From Ruminococcus sp. (GTDB lineage: Bacteria > Bacillota > Clostridia > Oscillospirales > Ruminococcaceae), in NCBI GenBank assembly GCA_017525915.1, contig JAFXSC010000026.1:62001-126000 (forward strand): a DNA stretch of 64,000 nt, in the 5' to 3' direction. This document shows, piece after piece, positions 16,867-23,323 of this stretch; within the stretch, counting starts at the first letter, position 1; each line of letters begins with the position of its first letter. Both the position numbers and the translations under genes were made by a program. The notes under the pieces are model-generated. The model did not search any database. It had not been told where the DNA came from and worked only from the letters and a program-made list of their open reading frames with translations.

Positions 16867-17768
16867 ATATTTTCCTTTTCAAGCTCCTCGATATAATGGT
16901 CGATAAGACCGTATATCCAGCTTTTGTGCTCTGAGAATACAATGCCGGAACGCTTTGCCTTCTCATTTGAATACAAGGTGTCGTCCGCAAAACCGTTATA
17001 CGGTGCAGGGGCGCCTTCACTGCTTATCACAGCCTTTTTGCCGGTCTGCTTTTCGGTATATCTGAGGATATCCTCTATTGTAAGATAGCCGTCACAGCAG
17101 CCGTTGAGGGGACCGCTCACGTCAGTTCCGAGCAGATCCGCAAAAAGAGACGCGGCTTCCTCCGCATACATATACGTAACTTTTTTTGTGAGATTGCTGA
17201 TATACATGGGCTTTCCGGAAAGGGTATGTTCAATGTAGAACCTCAGGCGCTTCGTGTAATCGCCCCTGCCCATAACGACAGGATAGCGCACCATAACGCA
17301 CTTTTTCTCCGGCAAGAGCAGTGCCGCGGCACTTTCAGCCTGACGCTTTCCCTCGTCATAATCAAAATCACCGGCGGTATCATTGCCCCAGCGCCGTTCG
17401 CCCCAGACAATGCCGTAGGAATACGGGTCGAAGCATTCCTCACCTATTGAAAGTCCGCGTCTGTCGCCGTAAACTCCGCAGGTGGACATCAGTATATATC
17501 TGTCAAACGAGACGTTTTCCGCGACCCTTTTTACATCATTCGAGGAAAATGCTATCTTGTCGATAACGGCGTCGTAATGCCTGCCTTCAAACGCACTGTG
17601 TATGCTTTCTGCGTACCTGTGGTCAAAGGTGATGCGCTCAACGCTGTCCCCGAAGCTGTCGGGAGTAAGTCCTCTTGTAGCAACCGTCACATTATGCCCG
17701 TCCTCAACGAGCCTTCTGACAGTACCGATGCCGAAAAACCTTGTACCGCCCATTACAAGTATATCCAT
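16863..17768 (-). CDS. NAD-dependent epimerase/dehydratase (extended SDR)
   Basis: 301 aa. MDILVMGGTRFFGIGTVRRL has the GGTRFFG nucleotide-binding loop (7-13). The catalytic pair is Y137 and K141 (DYDEGKRQAES), with S95/T96 in LMSTCGVYGD. This architecture acts on nucleotide-activated or free sugars (epimerase, dehydratase or reductase). It starts 6 nt after the cytidylyltransferase with AGGGG upstream and overlaps the ATP-grasp gene by 4 nt. It may tailor the CMP-activated sugar made by its neighbours; the exact reaction is not predictable. Confidence 0.85.
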   Translation of the reverse strand: MDILVMGGTRFFGIGTVRRLVEDGHNVTVATRGLTPDSFGDSVERITFDHRYAESIHSAFEGRHYDAVIDKIAFSSNDVKRVAENVSFDRYILMSTCGVYGDRRGLSIGEECFDPYSYGIVWGERRWGNDTAGDFDYDEGKRQAESAAALLLPEKKCVMVRYPVVMGRGDYTKRLRFYIEHTLSGKPMYISNLTKKVTYMYAEEAASLFADLLGTDVSGPLNGCCDGYLTIEDILRYTEKQTGKKAVISSEGAPAPYNGFADDTLYSNEKAKRSGIVFSEHKSWIYGLIDHYIEELEKENI

Positions 17769-17774
17769 AACAGC

Positions 17775-18440
17775 TTACCCCTGTGCTTTTTCCCTGTAAT
17801 AGCGGTATATCACCTGAGCAAGCTCCCAGTCCTTCTCCGTGTCAATATCGACAGTAGGCTCATAGGAATCAAACCAGAAGGGCTTCTCGCCGACCATATA
17901 TCCTACCTTCTCGATGCACTCACGGGTGAGTATCTCGTTCGCCCAGCTTATCTGGTATACCGGAGGGATATACTGCGAATACTTGTGCCAGTGACCGAAG
18001 CCGAAGCCTATCGGGTCGTGATCCTTTCCGAGGAAATATTTTTTCAGCGGATAGACAACGTTCAGCGAGTCATGCTCGCCGCGCACCTCGCTCCATATCC
18101 TGAACATATCCTCATAGCTGTCAAAGAGAGGGTCCATGCAGGAGCAGTAAAGTATATCGTCGTCGCCGGGAACGTCCTTGCAGACGCCCCTCACAACATC
18201 GACCGTGTTGGTCTCGAGGAGGGTGTATCTCACATCGCGGAGTATGAAGTTTATGCCCCATTTTTCGGCAACGCTGCGGTACTCCTCGTTCTCGCAGCTA
18301 AGGAATATATCCTCCCTGCCGAAGTGCTTTATCAGCTTTGCGATGAGTATGTCCGTGAGGCTCTCGTCCCCGTAGAACGGACGGTAATTCTTCCGCGATA
18401 TCCTACGCGAATTAGCCTTTCCGAGAATAACTGCCTTCAA
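17775..18440 (-). CDS. Acylneuraminate/Kdo-type cytidylyltransferase-like protein
   Basis: 221 aa, slightly shorter than NeuA or KdsB. The start MKAVILGKANSRRISRKNY mirrors the nucleotide-binding loop of CMP-sugar synthetases (usual form PARGGSK-PRKN), and it ends in a DIDTEKDWELA motif typical of the family. It would activate a ulosonic acid with CTP. The only possible start is TTG at 18440 (an in-frame stop lies two codons upstream); AGGAGG is 11 nt before it, inside the end of kdsA. A weak start suggests low output. Which CMP-sugar it makes is uncertain, as the G-S-K residues of true KdsB are not all present. Confidence 0.75.
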   Translation of the reverse strand: MKAVILGKANSRRISRKNYRPFYGDESLTDILIAKLIKHFGREDIFLSCENEEYRSVAEKWGINFILRDVRYTLLETNTVDVVRGVCKDVPGDDDILYCSCMDPLFDSYEDMFRIWSEVRGEHDSLNVVYPLKKYFLGKDHDPIGFGFGHWHKYSQYIPPVYQISWANEILTRECIEKVGYMVGEKPFWFDSYEPTVDIDTEKDWELAQVIYRYYREKAQG

Positions 18441-18442
18441 GC

Positions 18443-19273
18443 TCAGTCAAGCCTCCTTGTCACATCGTCGTATTTTTTAGCGCGTCTGAGGATATCCGCT
18501 ATCTCCGAAAGCTTTATCTGGCTCGGACCGTCGGAAACAGCGTGATCTGGGTCGGGATGGACCTCTGCGAAGATGCCGTCAACTCCGACTGCAAGCCCTG
18601 CGTTCATCATGTATGGCGCAAACTCACGGTTGCCGGAGGTGAACTCCCTGCCGCTTCCGGGCTGCTGGACGGAGTGTGTAGCGTCGAGGAATACCGGGTA
18701 GCCGAGCTTTCTCATGTCGAGAAGTCCCTGCATATCAACGACGAGCCTGTTGTAGCCGAAGGTCGTACCGCGCTCGCAGAGTATTATCTTCTCGTTGTCC
18801 TCCGATAGCATTTTCTCAACAACGTTGTCCATATTCCAAGGCGCCATGAACTGTCCCTTTTTGATATTGACGGCTCTGCCGGTACGCGCCGACGAGAGTA
18901 TCAGGTCGGTCTGACGGCATAGATAAGCCGGTATCTGGAGGATATCGCAGACCTTCGCAGTCTCCTCACACTGCCATGTCTCGTGGACGTCGGTAGTTAC
19001 CGGCACGCCGTATTTCTCTTTGATATCATTGAGTATGGTGAGCCCCTTCTCCATGCCGACACCGCGGCCTGCGTGGAGATTCGAGCGGTTCGCCTTATCG
19101 AACGAGCCCTTGAAAATATAGTTTATATCAAGCTCACGGCAGACCTTCACAAGCTCGCCTGCGACCTCGTCGCACATCTCATAGCCCTCGATAGAACAGG
19201 GACCTGCAATGAGAGTCATCTTATTTCCGCCGATTGTCATACCGGCTATCTCAAAGGATTTTACTTCAAGCAT
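18443..19273 (-). CDS. kdsA: 3-deoxy-8-phosphooctulonate synthase (Kdo-8-P synthase), metal-dependent class
   Basis: 276 aa. LIAGPCSIEG (21-30), FKGSFDKANRS (54-64), TTDVHET, CERGTTFGYNRLVVDM, LDATHSVQQPG and EVHPDPDHAVSDGPSQ are the KdsA motifs in order. The metal ligands of the metal-dependent class are kept: C26, H200, E237 and D248 have the same relative spacing (174, 37 and 11 residues apart) as C11, H185, E222 and D233 of the Aquifex enzyme. It condenses arabinose-5-phosphate with phosphoenolpyruvate. Kdo is a Gram-negative lipopolysaccharide sugar, so a copy here, in a Gram-positive polysaccharide operon, is notable. It overlaps the cupin gene by 8 nt. Confidence 0.92.
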   Translation of the reverse strand: MLEVKSFEIAGMTIGGNKMTLIAGPCSIEGYEMCDEVAGELVKVCRELDINYIFKGSFDKANRSNLHAGRGVGMEKGLTILNDIKEKYGVPVTTDVHETWQCEETAKVCDILQIPAYLCRQTDLILSSARTGRAVNIKKGQFMAPWNMDNVVEKMLSEDNEKIILCERGTTFGYNRLVVDMQGLLDMRKLGYPVFLDATHSVQQPGSGREFTSGNREFAPYMMNAGLAVGVDGIFAEVHPDPDHAVSDGPSQIKLSEIADILRRAKKYDDVTRRLD

Positions 19274-19781
19274 TTTTCACTATCTCCTTCCATTGGTCAG
19301 CGCTTATCGTAGTCCTGCGCTGGTCATATCCGCGCGAGGCGATGCTTTCATCAAGATAAATCGAATCGTTAGGAACGTACATCGTAGATATCTCTTCAAA
19401 CACCGTTCCGGCGCGTGACGAGAACGAATGATCCTGTCCGCGGTCAACATGGAGCAGCTCTCCTGCCTCCGCAGCATATTCCTCACCGTCGATAGTCACA
19501 TCAAGGACTCCGCTGAGAACATAGAACGATTCCGATTTTATCCTGTGGTAATGGTCTGGGTATTTCTGTCCGGGGAGCATGACCACGATGCTCTTGCAGT
19601 AGTCGCGGTTCACCACGTTTATGAACAGCGCACCGACCTTCCCGAGCTTGTCCGCACCGAGGTGGTGGTAGACATTGGCAGTTGCTACCTTCGGAAGAAC
19701 TATATGTGCACTTTTCATCAGCCCGATCGCCGAGCTGAGGTATTCGTCGATCATTTTCTTTTTTTCGTCTATGCCGGTCAT
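19266..19781 (-). CDS. Cupin, possible sugar isomerase (D-lyxose isomerase-like)
   Basis: 171 aa from the ATG at 19781 (GGAG 9 nt upstream, after the stop of the methyltransferase at 19801). Cupin motif 1 is exact: G71-x5-H77-x-H79-x4-E84-x6-G91, and motif 2 (GELLHVDRGQDH) supplies the fourth ligand H118. The H-H-E-H metal site and the R-I-K-S-E-S-F context resemble single-domain D-lyxose isomerases, which interconvert an aldose and ketose. Beside kdsA and with no kdsD in view, it could make arabinose-5-phosphate from ribulose-5-phosphate. A dioxygenase or a non-catalytic sugar-binding cupin is also possible. Confidence 0.65.
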   Translation of the reverse strand: MTGIDEKKKMIDEYLSSAIGLMKSAHIVLPKVATANVYHHLGADKLGKVGALFINVVNRDYCKSIVVMLPGQKYPDHYHRIKSESFYVLSGVLDVTIDGEEYAAEAGELLHVDRGQDHSFSSRAGTVFEEISTMYVPNDSIYLDESIASRGYDQRRTTISADQWKEIVKNA

Positions 19782-19800
19782 CTGCATCATCTCCGTTTTA

Positions 19801-20910
19801 TCAGAGCGCATAAAGAGTTACATCGTATGTACCCTTCAGCATTCCGTTCATTCTCAGGTATAAGCTGTATTTTATGTCTCCGCCGAAAAGTCCGGAGATA
19901 TACTGCGGTATGGCGATAAGGTCATCACGGCGGTGGTATACCCTTATTCCGAGCGCCGGACGGTCACGGAGAATGGTCTTCTCTGCGCCCTTCAGAGCTG
20001 CAAGTTCACTGCCCTCGATATCCATAGTTATCGCGGCGCATGGCTCGTTCTTCATGAGCTCATCTATCGTTGTGAGGTCTATCCTGTCACCCTCATCGCC
20101 GAGCGAAGCATTTGCGCCCGAACCTGAGATATATGCTACTCCCTCACGATCGCTGACGCCCTTCTTTACAGTCACGATACTGTCATGACCTGCCGTTTTC
20201 TCACAGAGCGTATCATATGTGCGCGGCTCCGGTTCAAGGGCATATATCTTTCGCTTTCCCTCACAGAATGCGTCTGTCTGGAGAACGCTCTTTCCGTCAA
20301 ATGCTCCGCATTCAACGACTGCTCCAGGTCTTTCATCTGCAAACATCTTCGCAAGCTCATAGTCGTTCACATCGTCCGTGCGGAACAGCATAAGGCTGTG
20401 ACCGTCGCCGGAAATCTTGGCGTTGATGAGCTCGCACATGATGCGCTTTGAAAGCTCGTCCTCAAGCATATCATAGGTCTTTTCCAGTTCCGGAAGGTTC
20501 TGCATTATATAGCTCTGGTCTATCCAGTCAAAATCTCCGAACCACAGAGCTTCCGTCATGAGTATATCGTTCTGCGGCGAGAATTTCCGCTGTGTCCGGG
20601 TCATGATATCCCATTCCTGATCGTAGCTGTAATCAAAGGCAATGAGTATGTAAGCCTCCGGATATTTCTCCGCAGCTGCGGTGCATGACATGAGCGGAAC
20701 ACCGTTCCATAAAGTATTTTCAGCAGGGAGGAATTTATCATCGACCACAGCAAAGCTGATGCTTATACCGCAGGCGGTGAGCTTTTCAAACAGACTTTTT
20801 GCGTAAAGACCTGCACCGTAAAGTCCGACGGGACGGTCTGTCTTCTGGAGCAGAAGTATCATATCAAACAGTTTATTCGGCTTGAAAACAAGCCTGTCTC
20901 TCAATCTCAT
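19801..20910 (-). CDS. FkbM-family methyltransferase with N-terminal sugar-enzyme domain
   Basis: 369 aa and the first gene of the operon (AGGAGG upstream). Residues 29-39 read GLYGAGLYAKS, a Rossmann-type nucleotide-binding loop found in bifunctional capsule proteins; then VVECGAFDG (198-206) is SAM motif I, YALEPEP (223-229) the ribose-binding acidic residue and TMDIEGSE (295-302) the FkbM signature. So an N-terminal half that may bind a nucleotide precedes a full methyltransferase. It probably O-methylates the sugar or glycan made here. It differs from the FkbM protein at 5658-6887, which has a coiled-coil N-terminus. Confidence 0.85.
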   Translation of the reverse strand: MRLRDRLVFKPNKLFDMILLLQKTDRPVGLYGAGLYAKSLFEKLTACGISISFAVVDDKFLPAENTLWNGVPLMSCTAAAEKYPEAYILIAFDYSYDQEWDIMTRTQRKFSPQNDILMTEALWFGDFDWIDQSYIMQNLPELEKTYDMLEDELSKRIMCELINAKISGDGHSLMLFRTDDVNDYELAKMFADERPGAVVECGAFDGKSVLQTDAFCEGKRKIYALEPEPRTYDTLCEKTAGHDSIVTVKKGVSDREGVAYISGSGANASLGDEGDRIDLTTIDELMKNEPCAAITMDIEGSELAALKGAEKTILRDRPALGIRVYHRRDDLIAIPQYISGLFGGDIKYSLYLRMNGMLKGTYDVTLYAL

Positions 20911-20943
20911 AGAGCAATTCCTCCTAAAGCATTCGCTGATACT

Positions 20944-20972
20944 ATTTTATCACATTTCTCTATAAAAGTCAA
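20944..20972 (-). promoter_or_regulatory. Promoter of the ulosonic acid operon
   Basis: Minus strand: TTGACT (20972-20967) and TAAAAT (20949-20944), 17-nt spacer. The start codon of the first gene is at 20910, about 30 nt past the expected start. Confidence 0.8.
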
Positions 20973-21006
20973 TTAATTATTTGCATTTTTGTAAAATATT
21001 GCCGTC

Positions 21007-21047
21007 AAAAAAGCAGTCACAAAGAAGCACTGCTTCCTTATGACTGC
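21007..21047 (-). terminator. Intrinsic terminator of cysE
   Basis: On the minus strand GCAGTCA (21047-21041) pairs with TGACTGC (21019-21013) around a second internal pairing (AGGAAGCA with TGCTTCTT), followed by TTTTTT. It lies 9 nt past the cysE stop and ahead of the next operon's promoter. Confidence 0.9.
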
Positions 21048-21055
21048 CCACAGGT

Positions 21056-22015
21056 TCATATAACGTAGAACCAGACCTCGTCCTGTGAAAAATCCGGCCT
21101 TTCGGTTGCCTTTGAGGAGTGGTAGTTATACCTGAGCTCCTGATTCTTGATGCTTACCCTTGCGCCGTCCGGGATAGAATTTGTTATGAAGGCATTACCG
21201 CCGACAACGACGTCCCTGCCGACAACGGTCTCTCCGCCGAGTATTGAAGCTCCGGAGTATATCGTAACGTTGTCGCGTATGGTAGGGTGACGCTTTTTGT
21301 TGCGGAGCTGCTGACCGCCGCGCGTGGACAGCGCACCGAGTGTCACGCCCTGATATATCTTGACGTTATCGCCTATCTCGGTAGTCTCACCGATTACTAT
21401 ACCGGTGCCGTGGTCGATAAAGAAATACTTTCCGATAGACGCGCCGGGGTGAATGTCAATACCGGTCTCGTTGTGGGCATACTCCGTCATTATACGCGGT
21501 ATCAGCGGCACACCGAGCAGGAACAGCTCATGCGCGATACGGTTGACGAGTATCGCAAAAATACCCGGATAGGAATAGATTATCTCGTCCTTGCTGAAAG
21601 CCGCAGGGTCGCCCTCATAAGCCGCGTCAACGTCCGTCTCTATGTAGTCTCTTATTTTCGGTATCCTGTCAAGGAATTCAAACGTGACGTTCTCCGCCCT
21701 CTGCCTGAGTTCGGATTCGGTAGCGGAAGCGTATTCCGGAAGGTATCTGTAAACCTCTGCTATCTGCCGGGAGAGCTTGTAAAGGACGTCCTCGATGAGC
21801 ATAGTTACGTTGTTCCGGAGGGTATAGGAACGGTAGTCTCCACCGCGGAAATAGCCTGCAAAAATGATCTTCTTGAGCTTTGTGATAATGTCAATTATCG
21901 ACTCCTTGTTAGGGTGGTCGTAGTTCTTTACTTCATCTATTGTTTTGTCGGCGGTATAGCTGCCGATTATTTTTTCAGTCACCGCACCGAGGCGGTCGTT
22001 AAAGCATTTCTCCAT
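21056..22015 (-). CDS. Serine O-acetyltransferase (EpsC/CysE type)
   Basis: 319 aa: a long helical N-terminal region (1-190) ahead of the left-handed beta-helix, the architecture of the EpsC-type serine acetyltransferases of Firmicutes and Bacteroidetes. The hexapeptide region reads GIDIHPGASIGKYFFIDHGT and VIGETTEIGDNVKIYQGVTLGAL, with the catalytic histidines, and ends RPDFSQDEVWFYVI. It makes O-acetylserine from serine and acetyl-CoA, the first step of cysteine synthesis. It is a single-gene unit with its own promoter and terminator; no cysK is in the window. Confidence 0.93.
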   Translation of the reverse strand: MEKCFNDRLGAVTEKIIGSYTADKTIDEVKNYDHPNKESIIDIITKLKKIIFAGYFRGGDYRSYTLRNNVTMLIEDVLYKLSRQIAEVYRYLPEYASATESELRQRAENVTFEFLDRIPKIRDYIETDVDAAYEGDPAAFSKDEIIYSYPGIFAILVNRIAHELFLLGVPLIPRIMTEYAHNETGIDIHPGASIGKYFFIDHGTGIVIGETTEIGDNVKIYQGVTLGALSTRGGQQLRNKKRHPTIRDNVTIYSGASILGGETVVGRDVVVGGNAFITNSIPDGARVSIKNQELRYNYHSSKATERPDFSQDEVWFYVI

Positions 22016-22041
22016 AGAGCATACTCCTTTCGCATAATTAT

Positions 22042-22070
22042 ATTATATATTGAAATCGTAGGAATGTCAA
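22042..22070 (-). promoter_or_regulatory. Sigma-A type promoter of the serine acetyltransferase gene
   Basis: Minus strand TTGACA (22070-22065) and TATAAT (22047-22042), spacer 17 nt; both hexamers are perfect. A repeat element ends 7 nt upstream of the -35 box. Confidence 0.88.
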
Positions 22071-22076
22071 TCACTA

Positions 22077-22185
22077 CTTGCAGGGGCGAACAGTAATCGC
22101 CCCTGCAAGGCTTGCTGCCGGAAAGTTAATGGCAATCCACGGGACGCCGGGAGCGGCGCCCCCTACACTACTCACTACTCACTAC
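22077..22185. repeat. MITE-like palindromic element next to the cysE promoter
   Basis: It contains a perfect 13-bp stem, CTTGCAGGGGCGA (22077-22089) with TCGCCCCTGCAAG (22097-22109), loop ACAGTAA, and a second GC-rich hairpin (GGGACGCCG with CGGCGCCCC, 22141-22162, one mismatch). Short CACTACT-type motifs lie near one end (ACTACTCACTACTCACTACT, about 22165-22185), and TCACTACTTG lies at the other. It fills the space between the cysE promoter and the spoVAD stop and has no coding potential. Confidence 0.65.
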
Positions 22186-22188
22186 TTT

Positions 22189-23202
22189 CTAAGCCCTGCT
22201 CACTAAATGCACAAGGTGGGAAATTGCCGGGATAGTCTCGCCCTGCTGCAACGTCATCGGCGACATCAGTGCTCCAGTTGCCGCAAAGAGGATATTGTGC
22301 AGCTCACCGCTCTCAAGCTTCGGCAGAAAATATCCGCACAGCACGCTCGCACTGCATCCGCAGCCCGAACCGCCGCAGTTGACGTCCTGCTCATCACTGT
22401 CAAATATCATCACTCCGCAGTCAAGGTGCTGTGCCGAGATATCATATCCCTCGTTTTTCAGAAGCTCCTTCACGAGCGTGCTCCCGACCGCTCCGAGGTC
22501 GCCGGTCACGATGCAGTCATAGTCCTCCGGAGAAGTACCGGTCGCGGCAAGATACCGCCTTATCGTCTCCGCAGCAGCCGGTGCCATTGCACTTCCCATG
22601 TTGTTGATATCGTTCACGTCCATATCCGTTATCCTGCCGATACAGCCGCCGGAAATACTGCATACTGCGGCATTCTCCGAGAGTATCACCGCTCCCGAAG
22701 CCGTGCAGGTCCACTGTGAAGTCGGTGTGCGCTGACCGCCGTATGAAAGCGGAAAGCGGAACTGTCTCTCCGCCGTTGAGAAATGCGATGAGGTAGCTGC
22801 TGCCGCACGTCTGAGCGCTCCGGAAGCTATCATGAGCGATGTCAGTAGAATTCCCTCAGCCATAGTTGAACACGCCCCATAGATGCCGAGAAATGGTATC
22901 CCCATCTCGCGCAGACCGTAGGTCGAACCGGTACACTGATTGATAAGGTCACCGGCACACACTGCGCCGATATCGTCCGGGGAAAATCCGGTCTTCTTCA
23001 CAGCAGTCCTGACAGCTTCGAACAGAAAACGACTCTCCGCCTTCTCCCACGTCTCCATGCCGAAATGGCTGTCCTCTATCACCTTATCGAAGCAGTCACC
23101 GAGCGGACCCTTTCCCTCCTTATCGCCGACAACGGAAGCATAGCCCTCAATGCCGACCGGTACTTCAAGTGAAAAAACTCCTCTGTCAATACACTTTGCC
23201 AA
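22189..23202 (-). CDS. spoVAD: Stage V sporulation protein AD
   Basis: 337 aa when started at TTG 23202, which has an excellent ribosome-binding site (AGAGGTGAT just upstream). Longer in-frame readings upstream carry low-quality sequence and cross the divergent ATPase promoter region, so they are rejected. The protein is thiolase-like: VGDKEGKGPLGDCFDKVIED, VCAGDLINQCTGSTYGLREM, IYGACSTMAEGILL with the pseudo-active-site cysteine, and SHFSTAERQFRFPLSYGGQR. SpoVAD binds dipicolinic acid for spore uptake. It stands alone here; its usual partners spoVAC and spoVAE are not adjacent. Confidence 0.92.
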   Translation of the reverse strand: MAKCIDRGVFSLEVPVGIEGYASVVGDKEGKGPLGDCFDKVIEDSHFGMETWEKAESRFLFEAVRTAVKKTGFSPDDIGAVCAGDLINQCTGSTYGLREMGIPFLGIYGACSTMAEGILLTSLMIASGALRRAAAATSSHFSTAERQFRFPLSYGGQRTPTSQWTCTASGAVILSENAAVCSISGGCIGRITDMDVNDINNMGSAMAPAAAETIRRYLAATGTSPEDYDCIVTGDLGAVGSTLVKELLKNEGYDISAQHLDCGVMIFDSDEQDVNCGGSGCGCSASVLCGYFLPKLESGELHNILFAATGALMSPMTLQQGETIPAISHLVHLVSRA

Positions 23203-23323
23203 ATCAATCACCTCTGTAATATTATTACGCTCCGCCGCCGTAATATTCATATCAGAATACCATGGAATATTCAGAGCCGCGCGGACATATTGTGTATGGA
23301 CAAATATCTTGGAGGTTGATGCA

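Noticed and set aside
23150-23323. 58-codon N-terminal extension of the Ca2+ ATPase
   Set aside because: It is antisense to spoVAD; the ATG at 23324 with GGAGG gives the normal N-terminus.
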